Positions 1 to 7,601 of a stretch of DNA of 18,560 nucleotides are shown piece after piece. The notes beneath the pieces were generated by a model, which saw nothing but the letters and a program-made list of their open reading frames with translations, searched no databases and had not been told where the DNA came from. The position numbers and the translations under genes were made by a program. Numbering within the stretch: the first letter of the stretch is position 1; every line of letters begins with the position of its first letter. The DNA comes from Kalaharituber pfeilii (lineage: Eukaryota; Ascomycota; Pezizomycetes; Pezizales; Pezizaceae). The stretch is from NCBI GenBank assembly GCA_015179045.1, contig WHUZ01000253.1, positions 1 to 18,560 on the forward strand. Direction: 5' to 3'.

Positions 1-666
1 ACAGAGCTCATTCTGTAGCATATCGAGCGCCGTCGAGAGGGCCTGCCATACCTGTTAAGCTGAGCTCATGTTGCCATATCGCGTGCCGGCGAGAGGGGCT
101 GCCATACCTGTTAACAGTGCTCATTCTGCAGCATATCGCGCCGCCGAGAGGGCCTGCCATACCTGTTAAAAGACCTTGTCCTGCAGCATATCGCGCCGTC
201 GAGAGGGACCTGCCATTCCTGTTAATTGAGCTCATGTTGCCATATCGCGCGCCATCGAGAGGGCCTGCCATACCTGTTAACAGAGCTCATATCGAGCGCC
301 GTCGAGAGGGCCTGCCATACCTGTTAAGCTGAGCTCATTGCCATATCGCGTGCCGGCGAGAGGGGCTGCCATACCTGCTAACAGAGCTCATTCGGTAGCA
401 TATCGAGCGCCGTCGAGAGGGCCTGCCATACCTGTTAAGCTGAGCTCATGTTGCCATATCGCGCCGGCGAGAGGGCTGCCATACCTGCTAACAGAGCTCA
501 TTCGGTAGCATATCGAGCGCCGTTGAGAGGGCCTGCCATACCTGTCAAGTTGAGCTCATGTTGCCATATCGCGCGCCGGCGAGAGGGGCTGCCATACCTG
601 TTAACAGTGCTCATTCTGCAGCAGATCGCGCCGGCGAGAGGGCCTGCCATACCTGTTACGTTGAGC
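1..666 (+). repeat. Satellite array A, forward arm (55-57 bp monomers, 12 copies)
   Basis: About twelve tandem copies of a 55-57 bp unit, recognised by the anchor CCTGCCATACCTGTTAA, which recurs near 42, 98, 153, 209, 264, 311, 365, 422, 475, 532, 588 and 643. Two monomer types largely alternate: one contains ATATCGAGCGCCGTCGAGAG, the other GTTGCCATATCGCG with CCGGCGAGAGGGGC, which gives a dimer of about 112 bp. One unit (around 300) has lost about 9 bp. Open frames here are by-products of a near multiple-of-three period. The same family is present in reverse complement at 2299-4301. Function unknown. Confidence 0.95.
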
Positions 667-732
667 TGTAAACAACACGTTCTCAGCGCGTCAGCAGCTG
701 AATTCGATGAGGGTAATTGCGGCACTGTCAAC
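667..732. other. Unassigned sequence beside array A
   Basis: A short non-repetitive segment between the satellite and the first small retroposon. No gene, RNA or repeat was recognised. It holds AGCAGCTGAATTCGATGA, weakly resembling a stretch near 4323-4350 just beyond the other array, but this is too short to interpret. Confidence 0.5.
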
Positions 733-743
733 CGGCGTGTACT

Positions 744-800
744 ACCCTGCCATGGCTTAGGGCTGCAAGCGGGTAGCGTGATAGAAAAAAAAAAAAAAAA
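744..800 (+). mobile_element. Very short poly(A) retroposon, copy 1
   Basis: A 41-bp body followed by a run of 16 A (785-800). It is flanked by an 11-bp direct repeat, CGGCGTGTACT at 733-743 and CGGCGTGCACT at 801-811 (10 of 11 match), as expected for a target-site duplication made by LINE-type target-primed reverse transcription. The body begins CCCTGCCATGGCTTA and resembles the start of the two minus-strand copies at 938-978 and 4004-4062. It is either a very small SINE-like element or a 5'-truncated LINE tail. Confidence 0.72.
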
Positions 801-826
801 CGGCGTGCACTGATCAACGCCCATAC

Positions 827-913
827 CTAGTCTCGTGCTCCTAGCGTCGCAACGTGAAAATAATAATAATACGTAAATCACGTGCGCGCCGTAGCGGCTG
901 GGCACGAGACTAG
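827..913. mobile_element. 87-bp TIR element with 7-8 bp target duplication
   Basis: A perfect 12-bp terminal inverted repeat, CTAGTCTCGTGC at 827-838 and its complement at 902-913, continues inward as an imperfect stem (TAGCG.. / ..ACGTGA) around an (AAT)n core at 857-871. It is flanked by the direct repeat CCCATAC at 820-826 and 914-920. The repeat can be read as 8 bp (CCCATACC) if the element starts one base later, and TAG termini with 8-bp duplications would fit hAT. Too small to code for anything, so it is a non-autonomous, MITE-like element. Confidence 0.75.
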
Positions 914-937
914 CCCATACCATAGTTCTCATACTAC

Positions 938-978
938 TTTTTTTTTTCATTGCAAGCCCTCTCATAGGCTATGGCGGG
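938..978 (-). mobile_element. Very short poly(A) retroposon, copy 2
   Basis: On the minus strand, a body of about 31 bp beginning CCCGCCATAGCCTA and ending GCAATG, then 10 A (T run at 938-947 on the plus strand). It is flanked by the exact 11-12 bp direct repeat TCTCATACTACT at 927-938 and 979-990, the last T being shared with the poly-T. This is a clear target duplication of the LINE-mobilised kind. Body start and 3' end resemble copies 1 and 3. Confidence 0.75.
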
Positions 979-1002
979 TCTCATACTACTGTGGGTCCAG
1001 CA

Positions 1003-1068
1003 GTCTTAATCGGCAGCCCGGAAATGTACTAAACCACAGCCCATCAAGCCCATATCGTACTATATGGT
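1003..1068 (-). repeat. Inner inverted repeat, left arm
   Basis: The reverse complement of this stretch matches 1931-1995. Shared blocks are TGATGGGCTGTG and TTTCCGGGYTGCC, with roughly two thirds identity overall by eye. It lies symmetrically outside satellite B and inside satellite A, so it is part of the palindromic layout. A further direct partial copy of the TTAGTACATTTCCGGG block is at about 1901-1920. Not coding. Confidence 0.7.
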
Positions 1069-1202
1069 CCGCCAGCCGAGCCATACAAACACCTACAAAT
1101 GGCTGTAGTAGTACCCGACCCAATAAATAGGCAATGAGTGGTCCAATGGCAGCCTAAGGACTAGCCTGACAAGTGGCCGTGGCCCACCGAGTGGCCGTGG
1201 CC
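1069..1202. other. Unassigned, with a 12-bp direct repeat
   Basis: No gene seen. The 12-mer GTGGCCGTGGCC occurs at 1173-1184 and 1191-1202, immediately before satellite B begins. A weak counterpart rich in GGCCACT is near 1816-1855 on the other side. Confidence 0.5.
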
Positions 1203-1425
1203 TGAGCGCGCGTATGAGATACCTGAAGATATTAGGCATATCAGGCGTATTCAACATATTGAGCGCGCGTATGAGATACCTGAAGGTATTGGGCATATCA
1301 GGCGTATCAAGCATATTGAGCGCGCGTATGAGATACCTGAAGGTATTGGGCATATCAGGCGTATCAAGCTATTGAGCGCGCGTATGAGATACTGGGTATC
1401 CCCAGCATGTTGAGTGCACACATCA
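1203..1425 (+). repeat. Satellite array B, forward arm (57 bp)
   Basis: Tandem units of 56-57 bp with the anchor GAGCGCGCGTATGAGATACC at 1204, 1261, 1318 and 1374, and a degenerate, shortened unit from 1412. Each unit contains GGCATATCAGGCGTATCAA. The core GCATATTGAGCGC resembles GCATATCGAGCGC in array A, so the two satellites may be distantly related. The array is repeated in reverse complement at 1510-1700. The open frames overlapping it simply reflect a period divisible by three. Confidence 0.92.
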
Positions 1426-1509
1426 GCATGCATGAGATATTCGGCATACTACACAGTTGTCAGCATCCTGATTTACTTGTTATACTCAAGAGTCAATATA
1501 CTAGTGAGA
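1426..1509. other. Centre of the satellite palindrome
   Basis: The AT-rich spacer between the two inverted arms of array B. No gene or perfect hairpin was recognised. Confidence 0.5.
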
Positions 1510-1700
1510 AGTGCGCGCTCAACATACTCAACATGTCCAATATGCCCAAAGTGCCCAATTTGCCCAATCTCTCATAGACGCACGCAATATCTGATATGCG
1601 CACTCAATATACTCATATGTTCAATACGCCCAATATCTCATGCGTGCGCTCAATATACCTAATAGGCCTGCCTGATATGCCTGACATCTTCAGGGCAGTC
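1510..1700 (-). repeat. Satellite array B, inverted arm (degenerate)
   Basis: Diverged units of array B in reverse complement. TGCGCGCTCAACATAC (about 1510), TATGCGCACTCAATATAC (about 1596) and GTGCGCTCAATATACC (about 1644), with CCCAATATCTCAT between them, correspond to the complement of GAGCGCGCGTATGAGATACC...GGCATATCAGG. It ends with GCCTGATATGCCTGACATCTTCAGG near 1670-1695. More decayed than the forward arm. Confidence 0.8.
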
Positions 1701-1930
1701 AATTTTCTGAATCTGGCAAGATCACAGCATCCCAAAAATGCCCTCTTAGGATATTGCTCAATCGAGACGAACCCTACGCCATCGCAAAGGGGCGTCTCAT
1801 TCGGCGGCTCACGGGGCCACTCATCAGACCACCGGTCGGCCACTACAGCCGCTAATTGCTGTTCACATGGTCGGCAGGCAGACCCCAGTAGTATGTGGAT
1901 TAGTACATTTCCGGGTTGCCCGTTTACACT
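1701..1930. other. Unassigned sequence
   Basis: No recognisable protein, RNA or tandem repeat on either strand. The minus-strand frame across 1613-2002 has no family features and crosses several repeat boundaries, so it is not called. Confidence 0.5.
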
Positions 1931-1995
1931 GCCGTAGTATAATATGTGTGTGATGGGCTGTGAACTAGGTATGTTTCCGGGTTGCCAGTTGAAAC
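1931..1995 (+). repeat. Inner inverted repeat, right arm
   Basis: Counterpart of 1003-1068 in the opposite orientation, sharing TGATGGGCTGTG and TTTCCGGGTTGCC. It runs straight into an array-A-like sequence (ACGGCGCACAATGAACTA) that is then interrupted by the MITE at 2012. Confidence 0.7.
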
Positions 1996-2011
1996 GGCGC
2001 ACAATGAACTA

Positions 2012-2298
2012 CCGTATTAACTCACTTAAGAGGTAAAACACAAATGCGCACTAGTGTAGTCTTGGCAGAACTTCGGGTGCTATTAATCGCACTAGCACGT
2101 GCTTTGGTATAATATTGGTATTTTTTTTTTCTTTTTTCTTTTTTTGGGAGTTACGTCACTATCAGTCTCCATGCTGTTGAGGCTAGCATCGCAGTAATTA
2201 GCGTGCCCGTGCCTAATACATGCGCAGTAGTGCTAAGAGGCTTACCAAGACCACCAAAGCACGTGTTTGTATTTTACTTCTTAAGTGAGTTAATATGG
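2012..2298. mobile_element. 287-bp MITE with 33-bp TIRs and TA target duplication
   Basis: Terminal inverted repeats at 2012-2044 and 2266-2298 match at 30 of 33 positions and begin CCGTATTAACTCACTTAAGA / CCATATTAACTCACTTAAGA. TA flanks both ends (2010-2011 and 2299-2300). Removing the element and one TA restores ATGAACTAAATCTGACAGG, which matches the satellite A consensus ATGAGCTGAATTTGACAGG, so this is a precise insertion into array A with a recoverable empty site. The interior is non-coding, with T-rich runs at about 2121-2145. TA duplication suggests Tc1/mariner mobilisation, but no transposase is present. Confidence 0.85.
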
Positions 2299-2335
2299 TA
2301 AATCTGACAGGTATGACTCTTTCCACTTGATGGTG

Positions 2336-2778
2336 CCTTTCTTTTTTTTTTTTAAACGTGGCCCCGCATGCACCTAGCTAGGCCTCTGGGTCTAAACCCT
2401 CAAAGCCGAAGGCAGGCTTATCTAACTACAGTATCCCTCTGCCACCTTCTCTACATGCGAAAAACCGCCCTAGTCTCATACCAAGCCCCTAGGGCACTCT
2501 CCGAGCACACTCCGCCCCACTAAATAAAATAACTACGCTGTGCCTCTGCCGCCATGCTCGAATAAAGGAAAATTTATCCCCTCCTCTTATAGAATTTCAG
2601 CGACCCAAAAAACTCCCCAGTACTCGAGTACATCTACCTCTTCCTTTTCCTTCCACTCTTTCTCATCCATATCTTCCCACTTTTCCTATCCTACCAGGTA
2701 TTCCACCTCCTCACACCTGAAGGCCAAGTGGTCATCTAGTTGCTTCTGTCCACACCCGCATACACTCCCCTCTACTGC
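2336..2778 (-). mobile_element. 5'-truncated LINE with poly(A) tail, inserted in array A
   Basis: On the minus strand: the end of a coding region (to 2686), a 3' UTR of about 330 bp, then a poly(A) tail (the T run at about 2342-2352 on the plus strand). An 11-bp direct repeat, ACTTGATGGTG at 2325-2335 and ACTTGATGGCG at 2779-2789, flanks it and matches array A sequence on both sides. This is therefore a target duplication inside the satellite. The 443-bp size shows strong 5' truncation, typical of LINE retrotransposition. A Tad/I-like fungal LINE is likely; the clade is not provable from this tail. Confidence 0.75.
2686..2778 (-). pseudogene. C-terminal end of LINE ORF2 with Cys/His motif
   Basis: The last 30 codons or so of a LINE second ORF, read on the minus strand to a TAG stop at 2686-2688. 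The visible motif is CGCGQKQLDDHLAFRC, a C-x-C-x7-H-x4-C arrangement resembling the cysteine/histidine knuckle often found near the C-terminus of non-LTR retrotransposon polyproteins. Reverse transcriptase and endonuclease domains are absent because of 5' truncation at 2778. The open frame continues past 2778 into satellite DNA, but that extension is not part of the protein. The assignment rests on this one motif plus the poly(A) tail and the target duplication. Confidence 0.55.
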
Positions 2779-4003
2779 ACTTGATGGCGTGAGATGTGGC
2801 AACATGAGCTGAATTTGATAGGCATGGTAGGCCCCCCGTGACAATGCCCGCGATGGCACGATCTGCTGCAGAATGAGTACTATTAACAGGTATAGCAGCC
2901 TCTTTCGCTGGCATGTGATATGGAAACATGAGCTCAACTTAACAGGTATGGCAGGCCCTCTCGACAGCGCTTGATATGCTACAGACTGAGCTCTGTTAAC
3001 AGGTATGGCAGCCTCTCTTGGTGCTCGACATGCCACAGAATGGGCTCAATTAACAGGTATAGTAGCCCTCTCGCCGGCGCGCGATATAGCAACATAAGCT
3101 TAACTTAACAGGTATAGTAGGCCCTCTCGACGGCGCTCGATATGCTACACACTACGCTCTGTTAACAGGTATGGCAGCCTCTCTCGGCGCTCAACATGCT
3201 ACAGAATGGGCTCAATTAATAGGTATGGCAGCCCCTCTCACCGGCATGCGATATGGCAACATGAGCTCAACTTAATAGGTATAGCAGGCCCTCTCGATGG
3301 CACTCGATATGCTATAGACTAAGCTCTATTAACAGATATGGCAGCCTCTCTCGGCACTTGACATGCCACAGAATGGGCTTAATTAACAGGTATGGCAGCC
3401 CCTCTCGCCGGCGTGCGATATAGCAATATGAGCTCAACTTAACAGGTATGGCAGGCCCTCTCGACGATGCTCTGTTAACAGGTATGGCAGCCTCTCTCGG
3501 CGCTCGACTGGCTACAGAATGGGCTTAATTAACAGGTATGGCAGCCCCTCTCACCGGCGCGCGATATGGTAACATGAGCTCAACTTAACAGGATGGCAGG
3601 CCCTCTTAATGGCGCTCGATATACTGCCGAATGAGCTCTGTTAACAGGTATGGCAGCATTTCTTAGTGTTTGACATGCCACAGAATAGGCGCAATTAACA
3701 AGTATGGCAGCCCCTCTCACTGGCATGCGATATAGCACCATGAGCTCAATTTAACAGGTATGACATGCCCTCTCGAGGGTGCTCAATATGCTACACAATA
3801 AGCTCTGCTAACGGGTATAGCAGGCCCTCTTGATGGTGCTCGACATACTATACAATGAGCTCTGCTAACGGGTATGGCAGGCCCTCTTGGCGGTGCTCGA
3901 TATGCTACACATTGAGCTCTGCTAATGAGTATGGCAGGCCCGCTTGATGGTGCTCGATATGCTACACAATGGGCTCTGCTAATGGGTATGGCAGACCCTC
4001 TTG

Positions 4004-4062
4004 TTTTTTTTTTTTTTTTTTTATTTCATTACACACATGCCGCCTGGCAGGCTATGACGAGG
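4004..4062 (-). mobile_element. Very short poly(A) retroposon, copy 3, within array A
   Basis: On the minus strand, a 40-bp body beginning CCTCGTCATAGCCTG and ending AATGAAAT, then 19 A (T run at 4004-4022). It interrupts a satellite unit. The flanks GACCCTCTTG (3994-4003) and GGCCCTCCCG (4063-4072) match at 7 of 10 positions and fit a decayed target duplication. Body start and AATGAAA end resemble copy 2. Confidence 0.65.
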
Positions 4063-4301
4063 GGCCCTCCCGATGGCGTATGATCAGTCAGAATAAGCTG
4101 AATTTAACAGCTATGGCATGCCCCTCTTGACAGTGCTATATCCTGTGGTATGGATTCTATTGACAAGTATGGCAGGCCCCTCTCCACAGTGCGATATACT
4201 GCAGAATATGATGAATTTGATAGGTATGGCAGACCTCGGCGGCGCGATAAACTGCAGAATATGATGAATTTGACAGGTATGGCAGACCTCGGCGGCGCGA
4301 T

Positions 4302-4613
4302 TTCAACAGCAAGCCTACGGTGAGCAGCAGCTTTAGGTCAATTCGATGATAATGTGGGTGTAGTGGGCATGGGAATTTGTATATAGTTTTAGTCGTCATT
4401 CAATAAATTGATAAATTGCTGCATGATTACATATTGGGATATATAAGCAAGTGTAGAATACAATAAGCACAAGTATACAAGGACTATATTCTACTACAGG
4501 TGATGGTTACAATATCCAACCTATCATGGGTAGAGCACCTTATTCCAGCAGGGTTAAGCATGCATATAGTCGGCGTGCTGACGCCTGAGATGTTGAAGTT
4601 AACTGTGATTATG
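4302..4613. other. Unassigned AT-rich sequence
   Basis: No gene recognised. It contains a TATA-like ATATATAAG at 4439-4447 and a small inverted pair, GTGTAGAATA (4451-4460) with TATTCTACTAC near 4487-4497. That ending, CTACTACA, could be an LTR terminus, but no matching start or internal region was found. Confidence 0.4.
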
Positions 4614-4849
4614 CCCATACTGCTAGCAAATAGAGATTTCACGCTCACAATGTTAGTATTAATGGTCATGCGCCCGTACTGCTTGCAAATAGATAGCGTA
4701 CGCTCACAATGTGAGTGTTAATGGTCATGCGCCCATACTACTAGCAAATAGACAGCGTATGCTTACAATGTGAGTATAAAGGGCGATGCATTCATGCTGC
4801 CAGCAATAGAGGTTGTGCGTCTACAACGTATGTATTAAAAGAGCTGCAC
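4614..4849 (+). repeat. 59-bp tandem array (4 copies)
   Basis: Four head-to-tail units starting at 4614, 4673, 4732 and 4791, exactly 59 bp apart. Each begins CCCATACTGCTAGCAAATAG or a variant and contains GCTCACAATGTGAGT. Divergence rises toward the fourth copy. Sequence is unlike arrays A and B although the period is close. Short open frames on both strands are incidental. Confidence 0.92.
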
Positions 4850-4920
4850 TGAGGGCATGAGTTTATGTTAGGAGCGCCCTATGCGCCCATTGCACCTGGT
4901 GTACCCAGGCAGAAAAAATT

Positions 4921-5430
4921 ATTTTTGCTGATAAAATTTAAAACTGGAAAAACTGTTAGGGCTATTGTGGACTGTACGGCCTCCGCGCCGATTGTTTTGG
5001 CATTGGAGTTTGAGGTTACGAGCAAGACTTGCAATGATTAAGCAAGGTGATGATTTTTGTAAATACTTTGTTTTCGTTTTCATTTTCATTTTTTTGGCAT
5101 CCCGGTTCCTGATTCTGTTCCGTCTGCTTGGGATTATGTGCATTCTATTAGCGTTCCGGGAAACCTAATAAGGTCTCTGATAATTTTGTTTCATCTTTTG
5201 TTTTAAACTCTTACTAAGAGAGAAAGAAATTTGTTTTTGATTTGATGCCAAAGTTATGGATATCGGTGAATGTATTATTAGTTTGTCCTGATTAATGACT
5301 TTCGATTGATTCTGTCAATGGCATTCCAAAGTATAGCATATTTGATGTCCCTTGTGTTCATATTGATTTGCCTTTTGCTTCTATTCTTTCTGAAGATTTT
5401 AATACTTTAAAGGGGGTGATATTCTGTTGA
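4921..5430 (+). mobile_element. Fragment of family-1 retrotransposon pol (protease-side region)
   Basis: Homologous to 7602-8190 of the family-1 element: KFKTGKTVRAIVD is encoded in both, as are the TTTTCG-rich stretch, SSFVLNS and KFVFE.. PKLWIS. It carries internal deletions and stop codons and shows C-to-T changes relative to the other copy. It lacks the 150-bp duplication of the longer element. It stops exactly at the LTR boundary at 5431, where GGGTGATATTCTGTTGA corresponds to GAGTGATATTTCGTTGA at about 8175. The family-1 element therefore seems to have inserted into, or recombined with, an older copy. Confidence 0.75.
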
Positions 5431-6169
5431 TGTCACGGCTAAGGTGGAAACTTGCCTACCACTGTAGCAAGGGGCAAGAGTTCTACTACTAATTAGCTGC
5501 CATAGCTAAAGGTGAAGACTTACCCGCTAAGGGGAAAACGCTGACCCTGCAATCGAACATAAGACCAATGCTGATTGACCGGACTGATCACCCGTTAGGC
5601 TTGGCTGTTGATTCTCACATCATTTAGATAGGGCAGTACTATGGAAGGGTGTGTCATCCGGAATGCAGCTTGATGCATACACTCGAATTACAGAAGCTTT
5701 ATTTATATACGCACATGCATTAGTACATTCGTTATCTTTGTCCTGTACTATTTTTGCATGTTTTCGTTACATGTGCCTATTACCATGGGTATTGGCATTG
5801 ATAAGGAATCGCCGTGGGGCCAGCCAATTATTCTTTTGTTGACTCCTTATGTATGGCTGCGCTGAAGTCTATATAAGCGCCGGCTGGCGATAGCATAGTT
5901 AGAAGAATCAAGACAGAAGCGGTGTCCTAAGTTTCTCTATAACTCTGAACCCATCGTTCCCTCACTACGCCCGTGAATCGCTCCGCTCTGCTGCATGCTC
6001 CCCGCCGAGTAGCTGCCCTTCCGGTCTGCCATATACACCTCCGTAGCTATTCCGACCCGCCGTATTCACACTTCCGGGATGACGCTGGCACCGCCGTTTT
6101 CCCCACCGTAGCCATAACATCCAGTCCCTTCCAGCACCCATCGGAGCCGAGCACCTCACGCCCGTAATA
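5431..6169 (+). repeat. 5' LTR of family 1, copy 1a
   Basis: 739 bp, TGTCACGG to CCCGTAATA, aligned end to end with 10643-11381 at about 93-94% identity by eye. It holds the likely promoter (CCAAT-like at 5823, TATATAAG at 5870). Eighteen positions read TG, CA or TA where the 3' LTR keeps CG, and none go the other way. At non-CpG diagnostic sites it groups with the split minus-strand LTR rather than its partner. Confidence 0.93.
5870..5877 (+). promoter_or_regulatory. LTR TATA box
   Basis: TATATAAG in the 5' LTR, conserved at 11081-11088 in the 3' LTR and on the minus strand near 17071-17078 in the third copy. Position about 440 bp into the LTR fits a U3/R promoter. Confidence 0.6.
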
Positions 6170-6208
6170 TTACACTGCTCCTCTTTCACCTACCACTCCA
6201 TCTCCACA

Positions 6209-7480
6209 ATGTCAGTACCGGAAGGCTCATCCGCTGCCTCCTCTTCCTCAAGGACCTCTCCCTAGAGATGTCGCCAACCTCCGTGACGAGCAAGCGTCTC
6301 AAGGTAATGTATCCACCCCTTTCTTTCAGAGCCAGCAAGAACTGCAAAACATGATAACCCACGTTGCCGAGCTACCGGCAAATATGCGTGATCAAGTATT
6401 GCAGTAGCTAGCATTCCAGCCAGCACCGACTCCGCAACGACGACAGCCAGCATAGCCTCCATGGCCTAGCCAGGTCCGAAAGGCTCTTCTCCGAAGCATT
6501 CCCTCCGCCAGGTACTGATGGTGCGGTTTCCTCTGCAACCTGCAAATTTCCCCGACCCGAGTCGGCAAATCGCACGGCGCACCAAAACCTGATCCCGGAG
6601 GACCTCCTCCACCGGGTATTGATGGTGCTGGTACTCCTCCTCCTCGTGCCCCGCCTTGTGGTTCTCGTCGAGTACGAGACCCTACGCCTCTTCGTTTTCC
6701 CCACGAGCCAAGCACTGCCGTGGGACATTTCTCTCCTTCGCCTCCTGCGAAAATTCCCCTCTCCAGAAAAGTTTGATGGGGATGAAAAAGAGCTTGACAA
6801 TTTTCTTTCCTGGTCCAACGATGGATTAGGAGTTCGCGAATTACTACCGATGATGAAATCTCTCGCTTGAAGGGCCCTGCCCTCACCTTTTCCATCGGAA
6901 CCCCTCAGTGTTATATGCCACAGCTCTCACCCTACTACGTATGACCTTCCAGGACTCCTCAGCCATTGCTGAGGCTGCTCGAAACATTCGGACGCAAGCA
7001 GTAGGGTAGGATGCAGGATTTCTCAACTGAAATCGACGAAGTATTAGTACAATGACGTGGCAAAGACCCCCGACCCTGTTCTCATTTCCGACGTCTCCGC
7101 CAGCATTCGGAAGATGTCCGGAACCTTCTAGTGGGTCATACTGATTATCGAAGCAACTAGAACCAATGGAAGTTTCTATTGCTGATACCCTGGGAAAGCC
7201 TGGGAATAAGCGCTTCACTCCCTCCACCACCATGACAAACATCACCTCCGTCAGTAGCAGCTCTATGATACAGCCACCTCCACCTCCGAAGAACAAGAAG
7301 AGCAATGACATACCTGAAGAACTGACTCAGAGAAAAGGCAACCGATGCATCAGGTACAAGATTATGTCATGCTGTAAAAAGAAGTGATGGAAACCCAACC
7401 GAAGCCAAAGAAGGAAGACAAAGGGGAAGTAAAACGCCCTGGAGTCACGAATCCACTCTCTCAACTAGCCCAAAGAAGAC
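6209..7480 (+). pseudogene. Family-1 gag (degenerate)
   Basis: The start ATG at 6209 (MSVPEGSS) lies 40 bp after the 5' LTR and is conserved in the inverted copy (ATG at 15739). Frame breaks begin within 20 codons. Recognisable pieces are ITHVAELPANMRDQVLQ (about 6355-6405), a proline-rich stretch (PGGPPPPGIDGAG.., about 6595-6700), the capsid-like FPSPEKFDGDEKELDNFLSW (about 6756-6815), and a basic Lys/Glu/Pro tail (about 7390-7480). A zinc-knuckle remnant reads C-I-R-Y at 7346-7357, where a second Cys is expected; TGC to TAC is one G-to-A change. Capsid role is known for the family; this copy cannot make a full protein. Confidence 0.8.
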
Positions 7481-7601
7481 GAAAACAGATTCTGGCCACC
7501 TCATAGGCCGTCGACGGATCCGAGAGGATCACTGAACTGTCTGACTTGGAGTGGATAGGGACCCTGCTCAGCGTGTTGGACTCCCTGTCATAGCGACCTC
7601 C

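Larger units (their letters stand above)
2299..4301 (-). repeat. Satellite array A, inverted arm, with 167-bp trimeric higher-order repeat
   Basis: About 26 monomers of 54-57 bp in reverse complement relative to 1-666, anchored on AACAGGTATGGCAG. It is interrupted by the LINE (2336-2778) and a retroposon (4004-4062). From about 2945 to 3757 three types recur in fixed order (57, 54 and 56 bp: ...GGCAGGCCCTCTCGACG, ...GGCAGCCTCTCTCGGCG, ...GGCAGCCCCTCTCGCCGG). Type-1 anchors lie near 2945, 3111, 3278, 3445, 3591 and 3757, a period of 166-167 bp with one 20-bp deletion. From 3757 to 4003 only 57-bp type-1 units occur. The last two units (4201-4300) are a separate 54-bp variant. Confidence 0.93.

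Noticed and set aside
1..666. Regular 55-57 bp periodicity resembling a CRISPR array
   Set aside because: The whole unit is conserved with no unique spacers, no cas genes are near, and everything else is eukaryotic retrotransposon. It is a satellite.
448..965. Open frames of 121 aa (plus) and 155 aa (minus) across satellite and inserts
   Set aside because: They read through satellite monomers, a poly(A) run and transposon boundaries, have repetitive sequence and no domain. Open only because the period is near a multiple of three.
2118..2150. T-rich run inside the MITE as a fourth poly(A) retroposon
   Set aside because: No flanking direct repeat and no body similar to the other three.
667..4350. 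AATTCGATGA shared near 701 and 4339 as a conserved array boundary
   Set aside because: Too short, same orientation while the arrays are inverted, and surrounding sequence does not align.
4439..4498. Possible solo LTR (TATA-like ATATATAAG and end CTACTACA)
   Set aside because: No TG start, partner LTR or target duplication could be found.
6170..6208. tRNA primer-binding site after the 5' LTR
   Set aside because: No TGG-starting match to a tRNA 3' end is visible; self-priming as in some chromoviruses is possible but not shown.
6392..6895. Minus-strand frames of 136-167 aa opposite gag
   Set aside because: Antisense shadows of the GC- and proline-rich gag region, which is positively identified on the plus strand.
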